Source: Micromonospora solifontis | GTDB lineage: Bacteria > Actinomycetota > Actinomycetes > Mycobacteriales > Micromonosporaceae | Reading direction: 5' to 3' | Assembly (NCBI RefSeq): GCF_003725545.1 | Contig: NZ_RJLN01000020.1 | Coordinates: 1 to 64,000 of the forward strand | Length of the DNA: 64,000 bases | Shown here: piece by piece, positions 49,314 to 57,673 of the stretch | Position numbering within the stretch: the stretch's first letter is position 1 | How the letters are laid out: each line of letters starts with the position of its first letter | Notes under the pieces: generated by a model | The model's input: only the letters and a program-made list of their open reading frames with translations | The model's database searches: none | Told to the model about the DNA's origin: nothing | Position numbers and translations under genes: made by a program

Positions 49314-50350
49314 CGGGTCACCTCCGGGGCCGGCCGGGTCAGGTCCCGCTCCGCCGGCGCACCGCGGGCCGGTGAACTCGGCGTCGGCCCGCCCAGCTCG
49401 CCGTTGCCGGCGTCCGCCGGTGCGCCGCTGCCCCTCTCCAGGCCGCCCTCAGACCCGAGAACGGGGCCGGCCGACGACACGGGGCCGGCCGACGACACGG
49501 GGCCGCCCGGCGGGACAGGACCACCCGGCGGCACAGAGCCGGCTGTTGGCGCGGCGTCGGCTGTGGGGACGGCGTCGGCCGGGGGGACGGAGGCGGGTCG
49601 CGTGGTGGAGGGCAGGGCGGCGGGTTCGCGTACCCGCAGGACGTGGTGGCCCGCGGCGCGCAACCGGGCGACGGCGGCGGCGACCCCGGCGGCCGGGATC
49701 GCCAGCTCGACCACCGCGACAGCGGCGTCGCCGGCCGGCGCCTCCTCGGCCACCGTGCCGTCGGCGACCGTCCAGTGCCGGGCGCCCGGCAGCCGGACCG
49801 TCTCGCCGCGGTGATCGCTGACCAGCACCGCCCCGCCGCCGGCCAGCACCTCACCGACCACCTCCGGAACCAGCTCGCGGGCGGTGGCGTCGAACCCCTC
49901 CCACGGCTCGTCGAGGACCAGCAGGCCGGGCGGGCGCAGCAGGGCCTGGGCCAGGCCGACCTTCTGGGCGGTGCCCTTGGAGAGTTGCGGCAGCCGGACC
50001 CCGTGGAACCGGATCAGGCCGAGCCGGTCGATCCAGTGCCGCACCGCCCGGTCGGCCTCGGGACCGGAGAGCCCGGCCACCCGGCCCATGGCGGTGAGGT
50101 ACGCGCCCACGGTGAACGGCTGGTCGGCGGGGAACCGCTCGGGCACCCAGCCGACGACGCCGGGCCGGTCGACCACCCGGCCCCGGGTCGGACGCAGCAC
50201 GCCCGCCGCGAGTTGGAGCAGGGTGGACTTGCCCACGCCGTTGCGCCCGAGCACCACCGCCACCTCGCCCGGGCCGATCCGCACGTCGGTCTCCCGCAGC
50301 ACCCACGGCGCGCGCCGCTGGTACCGCAGCCAGACGCCCTCCAGCCGCAT
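49310..50350 (-). CDS. ABC transporter ATP-binding protein with repetitive tail
   Basis: 346 residues. The ATPase core has Walker A GRNGVGKST (about residues 35-43), a signature LSKGTAQKVGLAQ with Lys in place of the second Gly, and Walker B LLVLDEPWEGFD. After about residue 215 a Pro/Gly/Ala-rich tail includes tandem units GPVPPG and GPVSSA coded by 18-base DNA repeats (49463-49534). It pairs with the downstream permease. The pair sits between rplA and rplJ, an unusual place. The ATG at 50350 is preferred to GTG/ATG codons further upstream because it begins the fold (RLEGVWLRYQ). Confidence 0.85.
   Translation of the reverse strand: MRLEGVWLRYQRRAPWVLRETDVRIGPGEVAVVLGRNGVGKSTLLQLAAGVLRPTRGRVVDRPGVVGWVPERFPADQPFTVGAYLTAMGRVAGLSGPEADRAVRHWIDRLGLIRFHGVRLPQLSKGTAQKVGLAQALLRPPGLLVLDEPWEGFDATARELVPEVVGEVLAGGGAVLVSDHRGETVRLPGARHWTVADGTVAEEAPAGDAAVAVVELAIPAAGVAAAVARLRAAGHHVLRVREPAALPSTTRPASVPPADAVPTADAAPTAGSVPPGGPVPPGGPVSSAGPVSSAGPVLGSEGGLERGSGAPADAGNGELGGPTPSSPARGAPAERDLTRPAPEVTR
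49463..49534. repeat. Four 18-base tandem repeats
   Basis: Units at 49463-49480 and 49481-49498 are identical (GGGGCCGGCCGACGACAC). Units at 49499-49516 and 49517-49534 are degenerate copies. They code the repetitive tail of the ABC ATPase in frame, so unit number can vary without frameshift. Confidence 0.9.
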
Positions 50351-50380
50351 GCGCCGAGCCTGCCACACCGGACAGACGAA

Positions 50381-50414
50381 CGGGGCCCCGCCACCTCGAG
50401 GTGGCGGGGCCCCG
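50381..50414 (-). terminator. rplKA terminator
   Basis: A perfect 16-base stem, CGGGGCCCCGCCACCT (50381-50396) with 50399-50414, ends 15 bases past the rplA stop. It lies between rplA and the ABC ATPase gene. Confidence 0.85.
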
Positions 50415-50429
50415 TCAGGGCAGTCGTGC

Positions 50430-51146
50430 TCAGGCCTCGGCCGGAGCCTCGCTCAGGTTCTTCACCAGCTTCGGGTCGACCGGGACGCCCGGGCCCATGG
50501 TGGTGGTGAGGGTGACCTTCTTCAGGTACGTGCCCTTGGCCGCGGATGGCTTGGAGCGCAGCACCTCGTCCAGCACCGCGGCGTAGTTGTCGATCAGCTG
50601 CGACTCGGAGAACGAGGCCTTGCCGATGATCAGGTGGAGGTTGGAGTGCTTGTCCACCCGGAAGGTGATCTTACCGCCCTTGATGTCCGAGACGGCCTTG
50701 GCGACGTCCATGGTCACCGTGCCGGTCTTCGGGTTCGGCATCAGGCCGCGCGGGCCCAGGATCCGCGCGATCCGGCCGATCTTGGCCATCTGGTCCGGGG
50801 TGGCGATCGCCGCGTCGAAGTCCAGCCAACCGCCCTGGATACGGGCGACCAGCTCGTCGGTGCCCACCTCGTCCGCACCCGCGGCGGCGGCCTCCTCGGC
50901 CTTGGCGCCGGCGGCGAACACGATCACGCGGGCGGTCTTACCGGTGCCGTGCGGCAGGTTGACCGTGCCACGGACCATCTGGTCCGCCTTGCGGGGGTCG
51001 ACGCCGAGGCGCATCGCGACCTCGACCGTGGCGTCGAACTTGACGTTGGTGGTCTCCTTGGCCAGCTTGACGGCCTCGGCGGGAGAGTAGAGCTTCGACC
51101 GGTCGATGACCTCGGCGGCCTTGCGGTAGCTCTTGCTGCGCTGCAT
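50430..51146 (-). CDS. rplA: 50S ribosomal protein L1
   Basis: 238-residue L1 of the E-site stalk: [20 protein letters not shown] at the start and [20 protein letters not shown] in domain II. L1 often represses its own operon by binding the leader. Second gene of rplK-rplA. Confidence 0.99.
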   Translation of the reverse strand: MQRSKSYRKAAEVIDRSKLYSPAEAVKLAKETTNVKFDATVEVAMRLGVDPRKADQMVRGTVNLPHGTGKTARVIVFAAGAKAEEAAAAGADEVGTDELVARIQGGWLDFDAAIATPDQMAKIGRIARILGPRGLMPNPKTGTVTMDVAKAVSDIKGGKITFRVDKHSNLHLIIGKASFSESQLIDNYAAVLDEVLRSKPSAAKGTYLKKVTLTTTMGPGVPVDPKLVKNLSEAPAEA

Positions 51147-51229
51147 TTCTGGTTACTCCTGTGGTCTATGGCGGGCTCGCGACGCTCGCGGCCCTCCCAC
51201 GAACTGATCGGGTGGCGCGCTGACCGAGG

Positions 51230-51661
51230 TCAGTCGGCGACGGTCAGGCCCATCGACCGGGCGGTGCCGGCGATGATCTTCTCAGCCTGCTCGATGTCGT
51301 TGGCGTTGAGGTCCGCCATCTTCTTCTCGGCGATCTCGCGGAGCTGGGCACGGGTCACCGAGCCGACCTTCTCCTTGTGCGGGACGCCCGAGCCCTTCTG
51401 CACGCCGGCAGCCTTGATCAGCAGCCGGGCGGCGGGCGGGGTCTTCAGCACGAAGGTGAAGGTGCGGTCCTCGTAGACGCTGATCTCGGCGGGGACGATG
51501 TCGCCCCGCTGCGACTCGGTCTGCGCGTTGTAGGACTTGCAGAACTCCATGATGTTCACGCCGTGCTGGCCGAGCGCGGGACCGACCGGCGGCGCCGGGG
51601 TCGCCTGGCCCGCCGGCAGCTGAAGCGTGAACGTCTTGACGAGCTTCTTCTTCGGAGGCAT
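51230..51661 (-). CDS. rplK: 50S ribosomal protein L11
   Basis: 143-residue L11 of the GTPase centre, site of thiostrepton action: [39 protein letters not shown] and [21 protein letters not shown] possible -10 TACCCT lies at 51744-51749 in the 188-base gap to nusG, with no clear -35. Confidence 0.99.
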   Translation of the reverse strand: MPPKKKLVKTFTLQLPAGQATPAPPVGPALGQHGVNIMEFCKSYNAQTESQRGDIVPAEISVYEDRTFTFVLKTPPAARLLIKAAGVQKGSGVPHKEKVGSVTRAQLREIAEKKMADLNANDIEQAEKIIAGTARSMGLTVAD

Positions 51662-51803
51662 GTCTCTTCCTGGGGCTTGGAACTGGGATTTTCGCCGGTC
51701 CGCGGGCGCGCACGGTCAGCGCGGTGCGGACAGCCGACGTTCTAGGGTAGCGCAGGCTTCCGCCGCCTCCGCCGCCGAGGTCCGGCGGGCGACGAAAACG
51801 ACA

Positions 51804-51838
51804 CACCGGCGGCGGGCCGGCTGGCCCCACCGCCGGTG
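51804..51838 (-). terminator. nusG terminator
   Basis: CACCGGCGG (51804-51812) pairs with CCGCCGGTG (51830-51838), with an inner GGGCC/GGCCC stem. On the minus strand it is followed by TGTCGTTTTCG. It starts 11 bases past the nusG stop. Confidence 0.75.
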
Positions 51839-51849
51839 CGTGACGTACG

Positions 51850-52569
51850 TCAGATCTTGGCGACCTGGTTGAAGTTGAGCTCGACCGGGGTCTCCCGGCC
51901 GAAGATCGAGACCAGCACCTTGAGCTTCTGCTGGTCGGCGTTGATCTCGCTGATCGTCGCCGGCAGCGAGGCGAAAGCGCCGTCGGTGACGGTGACCGAG
52001 TCGCCGACCTCGAAGTCGAGAACCTTGACCTCGGGCTTCGCCTTCTTCTCCACGGCCTCGACCGCCGGGGCCAGCCACTTGAGCACCTCGTCGAGGCTCA
52101 GCGGCGCCGGGCGGTCGGCCCGGTCGGTCGCCCCGACGAAGCCGGTGACCCCCGGGGTGTTCCGGACGCAGGAGTAGGACTCGGCGGTCAGCTCCATCCG
52201 GACCAGGATGTAGCCCGGGAAGACCTTCGCCTGGACCTGCGACCGCTTGCCGTTCTTGACCTCGACCTCTTCCCGGGTCGGCACCTCGACCTGGTAGATG
52301 AAGTCCTCCATGTCGAGGGAGGTGATCCGGGTCTCGAGGTTGGTCTTGACCTTGTTCTCGTAACCGGCGTACGAGTGCACCACGTACCAGTCGCCGGGGG
52401 CGTAGCGCAGCTTCTGGCGCAGCTCGGCGACCGGGTCGAACTCCTCGTCCGCCGGCTCGGTGGTCGGGAATTCCGGCTCGCTGGCGGCCTCGACCGACTC
52501 CTCGTTGGCCGCCGTCGCCACCGTGGACTGCTCGTCCGGGGTCTCGGCGGTCTCGTCGTACTCAGGCAC
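51850..52569 (-). CDS. nusG: Transcription termination/antitermination factor NusG
   Basis: 239 residues: an acidic N-terminal extension of about 55 residues typical of actinobacteria, then the NGN domain ([34 protein letters not shown]) and a C-terminal KOW domain ([20 protein letters not shown]). It couples RNA polymerase with Rho and the ribosome via S10. GTG start at 52569, 35 bases after secE. Confidence 0.98.
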   Translation of the reverse strand: MPEYDETAETPDEQSTVATAANEESVEAASEPEFPTTEPADEEFDPVAELRQKLRYAPGDWYVVHSYAGYENKVKTNLETRITSLDMEDFIYQVEVPTREEVEVKNGKRSQVQAKVFPGYILVRMELTAESYSCVRNTPGVTGFVGATDRADRPAPLSLDEVLKWLAPAVEAVEKKAKPEVKVLDFEVGDSVTVTDGAFASLPATISEINADQQKLKVLVSIFGRETPVELNFNQVAKI

Positions 52570-52604
52570 GCTCGCTCACTTCCGTCACTATCGCTGTAGG
52601 CCTG

Positions 52605-53000
52605 TCAGCTCTTGCCGCCGAAGACGAACAGCACCGCCTTCGCGAAGCCGTAGTCCAGGCCGGCCACGATCGCCAGCATCACCGCGACGAAGGTGACCAC
52701 CACGGCCGTGTAGGTCAGCAGCTCCTTGCGGGTCGGCCAGATGACCTTACGCAGTTCGGCCACAACCTCGCGGAAGAACCGCGCGATGCGGGCGAAGAGC
52801 CCGATCCGCTCGGTGTCCTTCCGGGTCTTGCGACCCTCGGTCGACTCCGCGCGGGCCCGCTTGCGGGTGGCGGTGCCGCCCCGGGAGACCGGCTCATCCT
52901 CCGCGTTGGTGGCGTCGTCGTCGGCCACGTCGTCGACGATCGCGTCCTCTTCCAGACGCTCGTCGCCGGCGTCCTCGCCGCGCCGCTTGCTCTCGGCCAC
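52605..53000 (-). CDS. secE: Protein translocase subunit SecE
   Basis: 131 residues: a long acidic/basic cytoplasmic N-terminus followed by the conserved amphipathic segment (RFFREVVAELRKVIWPTRKE) and a single C-terminal membrane helix (TAVVVTFVAVMLAIVAGLDY). Clamp of SecY. The GTG at 53000 has GGAGGG four bases upstream; longer in-frame starts run into the tRNA spacer. Confidence 0.96.
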   Translation of the reverse strand: MAESKRRGEDAGDERLEEDAIVDDVADDDATNAEDEPVSRGGTATRKRARAESTEGRKTRKDTERIGLFARIARFFREVVAELRKVIWPTRKELLTYTAVVVTFVAVMLAIVAGLDYGFAKAVLFVFGGKS

Positions 53001-53216
53001 TTCGCCCTCCGTGCGGGATATCGGGTCGCACGCCGATGATTGGCGTACGCGGCGTGTGGTCACGCCGGCCGGACCAACCGTCCCGCGACGGGCCGCGGCC
53101 GGCGGACCGACCGGAAGGGCCCCGAGTGCCTCGGAACCACCCCGCCGGTGCCACCACCACGGGCCGGACGCCGCCGTACGGGCGGCGCGACCCACGGAAC
53201 GGTCAGGCCTGAGGCG

Positions 53217-53289
<73 letters not shown>

Positions 53290-53356
53290 GTGCGGCAACG
53301 CTCACCCCACCCGAGCACGCGGTGCCAGGCAGGGGTCACTTGCCCCACGGCGGACC

Positions 53357-53386
53357 AGTGTACGGGTAGTCGTGCGACTTTCCCAA
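53357..53386 (-). promoter_or_regulatory. tRNA-Trp / secE-nusG promoter
   Basis: Minus-strand TTGGGA (53381-53386) and TACACT (53357-53362) with an 18-base spacer, about 60 bases before the tRNA. It probably serves tRNA-Trp and, by read-through, secE and nusG. Confidence 0.75.
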
Positions 53387-53417
53387 CCGGTCCGCCCCTC
53401 GCGCGTCGGCGGATCCC

Positions 53418-53810
53418 TCAGCGAGCCATCCGGACGGTCGCCCGGGCCTGCGACAGCACCTTCTCGCCGAGGCACGTCGCGGTCACGTCGAGCCTGGTCA
53501 GGCCGTCCTCGGTGACCTCCTTGACCACTGCGGAGACCTCGATCTCGGTGCCCTCGTCGGTGTCCGGGACGACCACCGGCCGGGTGAACCGGACCCCGAA
53601 GTCGACCACCGCGTCCGGCGCGCCAGCCCAGGCGGTGACCGCCCGGCCGACCAGCGCCATGGTGAACATGCCGTGGGCGATGACCCCGGGCAGGCCCACC
53701 TTGGTGGCGGTCCGGTCGCTCCAGTGGATCGGGTTGAAGTCGCCCGAGGCGCCCGCGTAGCGGACCAGGTCCGCCCGGGTCACCCGGAAGGTCTGGGTGG
53801 GCAGTTCCAT
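53418..53810 (-). CDS. MaoC-like (R)-specific hydratase/dehydratase, HadB-like
   Basis: 130-residue hot-dog-fold protein. The hydratase motif YAGASGDFNPIHWSD carries the catalytic Asp and His. In mycobacteria the genes in this place (hadA, hadB, hadC) encode 3-hydroxyacyl-ACP dehydratase subunits of fatty-acid elongation. Here only an A-like and a B-like gene are found, two bases apart. The B-type subunit holds the active site. The precise pathway in this organism is not evident. Confidence 0.88.
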   Translation of the reverse strand: MELPTQTFRVTRADLVRYAGASGDFNPIHWSDRTATKVGLPGVIAHGMFTMALVGRAVTAWAGAPDAVVDFGVRFTRPVVVPDTDEGTEIEVSAVVKEVTEDGLTRLDVTATCLGEKVLSQARATVRMAR

Positions 53811-53812
53811 GG

Positions 53813-54259
53813 TCAGGCCTCCCCGCGTACGACGATCTTGGACCAGACGGCGACCACCTGCTCGCCGGCGGCGGTGCTCACGTCGGTGCGCGTGGTCAGG
53901 AAGCCGTGCCCGCCCCGGGTGGTGACCTCTTCGATGGTGTTGACGCAGACCAGCTCGTCACCGGCGGCCACCGGCCGGGTGTACGCGAAGCGCTGGTCGC
54001 CGTGCACCACCCGGCTGTAGTCCACGCCGAGCGCGGGATCCTCGATGATCTGCCGGCTGGCGGCCATGGTGACGACCACCGGGAAGGTCGGCGGGGCGAT
54101 CACGTCGGGGTGCCCGAGCGCCCGGGCCGCCTCCGGGTCGTGGTAGGCCGGGTCGGTGGCGCCGATGGCGGTGGCGAACTCGCGGATCTTTTCTCGGCCC
54201 ACCTGGTAGGGGGCGGTCGGCGGATAGGTCCGGCCGACAAAGGACGGGTCCAGGGACAT
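53813..54259 (-). CDS. MaoC-like dehydratase N-terminal domain protein, HadA-like
   Basis: 148-residue partner hot-dog protein (SFVGRTYPPTAPYQVGREKI, AYHDPEAARALGHPDVIAPP, YTRPVAAGDEL). It lacks the full Asp-X4-His hydratase motif, as expected for the substrate-binding HadA subunit. A TAGGTT sequence lies six bases before the ATG with no ribosome site, so the message may be leaderless. Confidence 0.88.
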   Translation of the reverse strand: MSLDPSFVGRTYPPTAPYQVGREKIREFATAIGATDPAYHDPEAARALGHPDVIAPPTFPVVVTMAASRQIIEDPALGVDYSRVVHGDQRFAYTRPVAAGDELVCVNTIEEVTTRGGHGFLTTRTDVSTAAGEQVVAVWSKIVVRGEA

Positions 54260-54283
54260 GCCGCGAACCTACACGCAGAACGC

Positions 54284-54342
54284 GAACGCCGACCCGTACG
54301 GGACGGGCGGCGCGGGGCCGCCGTCCGTGCGGATCGGCGTTC
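54284..54342 (-). repeat. Long imperfect inverted repeat between rpmG and hadA-like gene
   Basis: GAACGCCGA (54284-54292) and TCGGCGTTC (54334-54342) end a hairpin whose inner arms (CCGTACGGGACGGGCGGC with GCCGCCGTCCGTGCGG) also pair with few mismatches, about 25 pairs in all. It starts 45 bases past the rpmG stop and is a probable rpmG terminator. Confidence 0.7.
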
Positions 54343-54386
54343 GGGAAGAGCCGGGTGGACCCGGGGCCGGCAGGGCCGGCCGTGGG

Positions 54387-54554
54387 TCAGCGGGTCTCGC
54401 GGTGGATCGTGTGCTTGCCGTCCCGGGGGCAGAACTTCTTCAGCTCGATGCGGTCCGGGTCGTTACGACGGTTCTTGCGCGTGATGTAGTTGCGCTCCTT
54501 GCACTCCACACACGCCAAAGTGATCTTCGGCCGGACATCGGTCGCCTTCGCCAC
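54387..54554 (-). CDS. rpmG: 50S ribosomal protein L33
   Basis: 55-residue L33: [20 protein letters not shown], then [20 protein letters not shown] and [14 protein letters not shown]. Cys15, Cys18 and Cys42 of the zinc site are present, but the fourth ligand position is Asp45 (CPRD in place of CPxC). Zinc binding may thus be weak or altered. GTG start at 54554 with AGGAAGG upstream. Same neighbours as mycobacterial rpmG2-hadAB. Confidence 0.95.
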   Translation of the reverse strand: MAKATDVRPKITLACVECKERNYITRKNRRNDPDRIELKKFCPRDGKHTIHRETR

Positions 54555-54685
54555 GGCGGAGTGCCTTCCTCGCTAACGGGTAACAACTACGGCGCATCAG
54601 CCTACGCGCTGACGGCGCAGACATGCAAAGTGGGCGCCTGTGGCGCCCATCCCACCGACCACCGGGTGGACCCGGAGGACGAGAG

Positions 54686-54758
54686 TAGCGGTGGCCGGAC
54701 TTGAACCGGCGACACAGCGATTATGAGCCGCTTGCTCTGCCATCTGAGCTACACCGCC
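54686..54758 (-). tRNA. tRNA-Met, elongator (anticodon CAT)
   Basis: 73 bases: acceptor GGCGGTG/CACCGCT with a G-U first pair, D-arm GTAGCTCAGATGGCAGAGC, anticodon CAT in GGCTCATAATCGC, T-arm GGTTCAAGTCC. The paired first position argues against an initiator. No encoded CCA. Confidence 0.96.
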
Positions 54759-54783
54759 GTGGCGGGTCCAGCCGGACCCTTTG

Positions 54784-54856
54784 AGCCCCCTTACGGAATC
54801 GAACCGTAGACCTTCTCCTTACCATGGAGACGCTCTGCCGACTGAGCTAAGGGGGC
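54784..54856 (-). tRNA. tRNA-Thr (anticodon GGT)
   Basis: 73 bases: acceptor GCCCCCT/AGGGGGC, anticodon GGT in the loop of TCTCCATGGTAAGGAGA, T-arm GGTTCGATTCC. 25 bases upstream of tRNA-Met and probably co-transcribed with it and rpmG. Confidence 0.97.
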
Positions 54857-54893
54857 CTACCCGATCACCCCGTTGGGGTGCCGCGCAGGGGAA

Positions 54894-54922
54894 ACAGTAC
54901 ACGACCCCGTCGCCGAGGTGAA
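54894..54922 (-). promoter_or_regulatory. tRNA-Thr/tRNA-Met promoter
   Basis: Minus-strand TTCACC (54917-54922) and TACTGT (54894-54899) with a 17-base spacer, about 35 bases before tRNA-Thr. Confidence 0.65.
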
Positions 54923-54953
54923 ATCGGATCCCCCCTTGCCGCGTCTACGCAGC

Positions 54954-57482
54954 TCAGGGGACAACCCGTAGGCGTGGCAGCTCGCCGGCGGGGACCGGCT
55001 CGGGGTCGACCTGGGCGGCGAACCACGCCTCCAGCCGCTCGTACGGCAGCGGCCGGCTGAACAGGAACCCCTGGCCGATCTCGCAGCCGATGTCCTGCAG
55101 CAACTCCAGGGTCAGCTCACTCTCCACGCCCTCGGCCACCACGGCGAGGCCGAACTGCTGGGAGAGGGTCACCACGGCGTTCACGATCGCCAGGTCGCCC
55201 GGATCGGTCGCCATGCCCTGCACGAACGAGCGGTCGACCTTCACCTCGTGCACCGGCAGCCGGCGCAACTGGGCCAGGGAGGAGTTCCCGGTGCCGAAAT
55301 CGTCCACGGACAGCCGGACACCGAGGTCGCGGAGGCGCCGCAGGGTCGGGATCGGGCGTTCGGTGCCGTCGAGGACACCGGCTTCGGTGATCTCCAGGGT
55401 GAGCCGCTGCGGCGGCACACCGTACTCGTCGAGCAGTTCCCCGACCAGCGAGGGGAAATGCTGGTCGGTCAGGGTACGAGCGGCGAGGTTGACCGAGACG
55501 GCCAGCGGCTGCCCGCCCTGCTGCCAGTCCCGGCTGCGCCGCAGGCTCTCCCGGAGCACGAACTCGGTGAGCCGGCCCAGCTGGCCGGTGTGCTCGGCCA
55601 CCGCGACGAAGTCGTCCGGGGCCACCGTGCCGTGCGCCGGGTGCTCCCACCGGGCCAGGCACTCCACCCCGACCAGGCGGCGGTCCCGCAGCGTCACCTT
55701 GGGCTGGAAGTAGACCTCCAGCTCGCCGTCGTCCAAGGCCCGGCGCAGGTCGCCGGCGAGGCCCAGCCGGCGCAGCGAGCGGGACTCCAGCGCCGGGCTG
55801 TAGAGCTGGACGCTGCCGGGGACCGACTTGGCGGCCGTGGTGGCCAGGTCGACCCGCTGCAGCAGGGCCAACGCGTCACTGCCGTGATCCGGGTGGACGG
55901 CCACGCCGACGGCGGTGTCGACGTCCAGGGTGAGCGCGTCGAAGACCATCTCGTCGCGGATCTGCTCGCGCAACTGGCCGGCCAGCTCGAGCGCCGCCTC
56001 GGTGCTCTCCAGCCGCAGGGTGACCAGGAACTCGTCGCCGCCGGCCCGGCCGACCAGGGCCGAGGAGGGCGCGCAGGCGCGCAGCCGCTCGGCGACCTCG
56101 ACGAGCACCTTGTCACCGGCCGCGTGGCCGAGCGACTCGTTGACCTGGCGCAGCCGGTCGACGTCGAACAGCAGCAGCGCCACGACCTCGCCCGGCGCCC
56201 GGATCTTCACCGCCTCGGCCACCGCCGCGGTCAGCCGCCGCCGGTTGGGCAGCCGGGTCAGCGCGTCGTGCTCCGCGTCGTGCCGCAACCGGTCGACCAG
56301 CCGCGAGTTCTCCAGGGCGACGGCGGCGTGCGCCGCCACGGTCTCGAAGACCGCCACGTCGCGCTGGGTGAAGTGCAGCGGGTCGCCCAGCCGGTTGGTC
56401 ACCTCGAGCGTGCCGATCACCACCCGGCCGGAGCGGAGCGGCACCACCACGGTGTCCTTCACGCCGTGCTCGGCCAGCCGTTCGCGGAACTCCGGGTCGC
56501 TGCTGACGCCGCGGCCGACGGTGATCGGGCGGGCCGTGTCGACAGCCTTCTGCCGCAGCTCCGGCGGAGTGGGCGCGGTGTCGAGCAGCCCGGGGTCGTC
56601 CACCCGGGCGGTGAGCAGGGTCTCCGGGTGCCGGCCCTGGGCGGGCAGCCAGAGGGTGGCGTACTCGGCCTGGAGCAGGGCACGGACCCGGCCGAGCAGG
56701 GCGTCGGCGAGGGTGCCGTCCTGGCCGCTGGCGGAGATCGCCCGGCTCAGCTCGTACATCCCGGTGAGGGTGCGGTGCTGCTGGAAGAACTCGGCGTACG
56801 ACCGGTAGACCACCACGAGCCCGGCGGCCAGCGCCGCGAGCGGCGCCAGCGACCACCACGACTCGTTCAGCAGCATGAGCACGATCAGCCCGGCCGAGAC
56901 GTTGATGCCGGTGGTGAGCGCGACCGAGGGCAGCGCACGGATGGTCTCGCGGCCGGCCGGCCAGCCGACGAGCAGGGTCTGGACCGCGGCGATCGAGGTG
57001 ACGCTGACCAGGATCACCATGCTGATCGCGAGGCAGAGCCCGAGCCAGGTGTAGGGAGCGACCCCGTCGGCCGGCGGCAGGGCGTGCAGCACCAGGGCAC
57101 CCAGCGAGGTGCCCGCGGCGGCACGGGCGACGTTGAACCAGAGCTTCGGCGCCGCCATCCGGTGCCGCAGGTGGGTGACCAGCGACGACAGGGTGTAGAT
57201 GAGCACGACGGCGAGCGGCGGCAGGAAGTAGAACGCCAGCACCAGCGGCAGATCCGTGAGGGTCATGCCCAACGACTGGCGGCGGATCACCACGCCGACC
57301 ACCGGCCCGCTGGCGAGCAGCATGACGACCAGCAGCAGGGCTGCCGGTGCCCAACCGCCGAAGGGCCGGTCGGTGATCAACCCGGTGACCGTCGCGCAGG
57401 TCACCGCGAGAAGCACCAGAGGAGCGGTGATGATCCAGGCGTCCTCCGAGGACCGACGTCTCGGCTTGTCGCGCCCGCTCAT
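54954..57482 (-). CDS. Membrane GGDEF-EAL protein (c-di-GMP turnover)
   Basis: 842 residues. The first 230 form six or seven membrane helices. A GAF domain follows (about 240-395; AEYATLWLPAQGR, VVVPLRSGRVVIGTLEVTN), then a GGDEF diguanylate-cyclase domain with the motif RAGGDEF intact. The C-terminal EAL phosphodiesterase domain has ECLARWEH (Cys in place of Ala), NLAARTL, LEITEAG, VDDFGTGNSSL, KVDRSF, AEGVES and GQGFLFSRPL. All metal and catalytic positions of both domains appear present, so it could make and degrade c-di-GMP. The membrane and GAF parts suggest an unknown signal. It is preceded by a 40-residue peptide gene. Confidence 0.93.
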   Translation of the reverse strand: MSGRDKPRRRSSEDAWIITAPLVLLAVTCATVTGLITDRPFGGWAPAALLLVVMLLASGPVVGVVIRRQSLGMTLTDLPLVLAFYFLPPLAVVLIYTLSSLVTHLRHRMAAPKLWFNVARAAAGTSLGALVLHALPPADGVAPYTWLGLCLAISMVILVSVTSIAAVQTLLVGWPAGRETIRALPSVALTTGINVSAGLIVLMLLNESWWSLAPLAALAAGLVVVYRSYAEFFQQHRTLTGMYELSRAISASGQDGTLADALLGRVRALLQAEYATLWLPAQGRHPETLLTARVDDPGLLDTAPTPPELRQKAVDTARPITVGRGVSSDPEFRERLAEHGVKDTVVVPLRSGRVVIGTLEVTNRLGDPLHFTQRDVAVFETVAAHAAVALENSRLVDRLRHDAEHDALTRLPNRRRLTAAVAEAVKIRAPGEVVALLLFDVDRLRQVNESLGHAAGDKVLVEVAERLRACAPSSALVGRAGGDEFLVTLRLESTEAALELAGQLREQIRDEMVFDALTLDVDTAVGVAVHPDHGSDALALLQRVDLATTAAKSVPGSVQLYSPALESRSLRRLGLAGDLRRALDDGELEVYFQPKVTLRDRRLVGVECLARWEHPAHGTVAPDDFVAVAEHTGQLGRLTEFVLRESLRRSRDWQQGGQPLAVSVNLAARTLTDQHFPSLVGELLDEYGVPPQRLTLEITEAGVLDGTERPIPTLRRLRDLGVRLSVDDFGTGNSSLAQLRRLPVHEVKVDRSFVQGMATDPGDLAIVNAVVTLSQQFGLAVVAEGVESELTLELLQDIGCEIGQGFLFSRPLPYERLEAWFAAQVDPEPVPAGELPRLRVVP

Positions 57483-57550
57483 CCCGCTCCCTGTCCAGCA
57501 CGTGTCCGGGGGCCGGCCGTCAACTCACGGCGGTCGCCCCCGGACGACGC

Positions 57551-57673
57551 TCACATCCAGATGAGGTCCGCCAGGCGGAGATCGGTCATGCCCGAGTCGA
57601 CGACGGCGACGCCGGCCAGGGCGACAAAGAGGAGGAGCGAGCCAAGCAGTCGGCCCAACCTACGACCAGACAT
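57551..57673 (-). CDS. 40-residue single-helix membrane peptide
   Basis: ATG 57673 has a strong ribosome site (AGGAG, five bases spacing). The peptide has a basic start (SGRRLGRL), one hydrophobic helix (LLGSLLLFVALAGVAVV) and a short C-terminus (DSGMTDLRLADLIWM). It could be a membrane-anchored or secreted peptide. It lies 68 bases before the GGDEF-EAL gene on the same strand. No family recognised. Confidence 0.65.
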   Translation of the reverse strand: MSGRRLGRLLGSLLLFVALAGVAVVDSGMTDLRLADLIWM

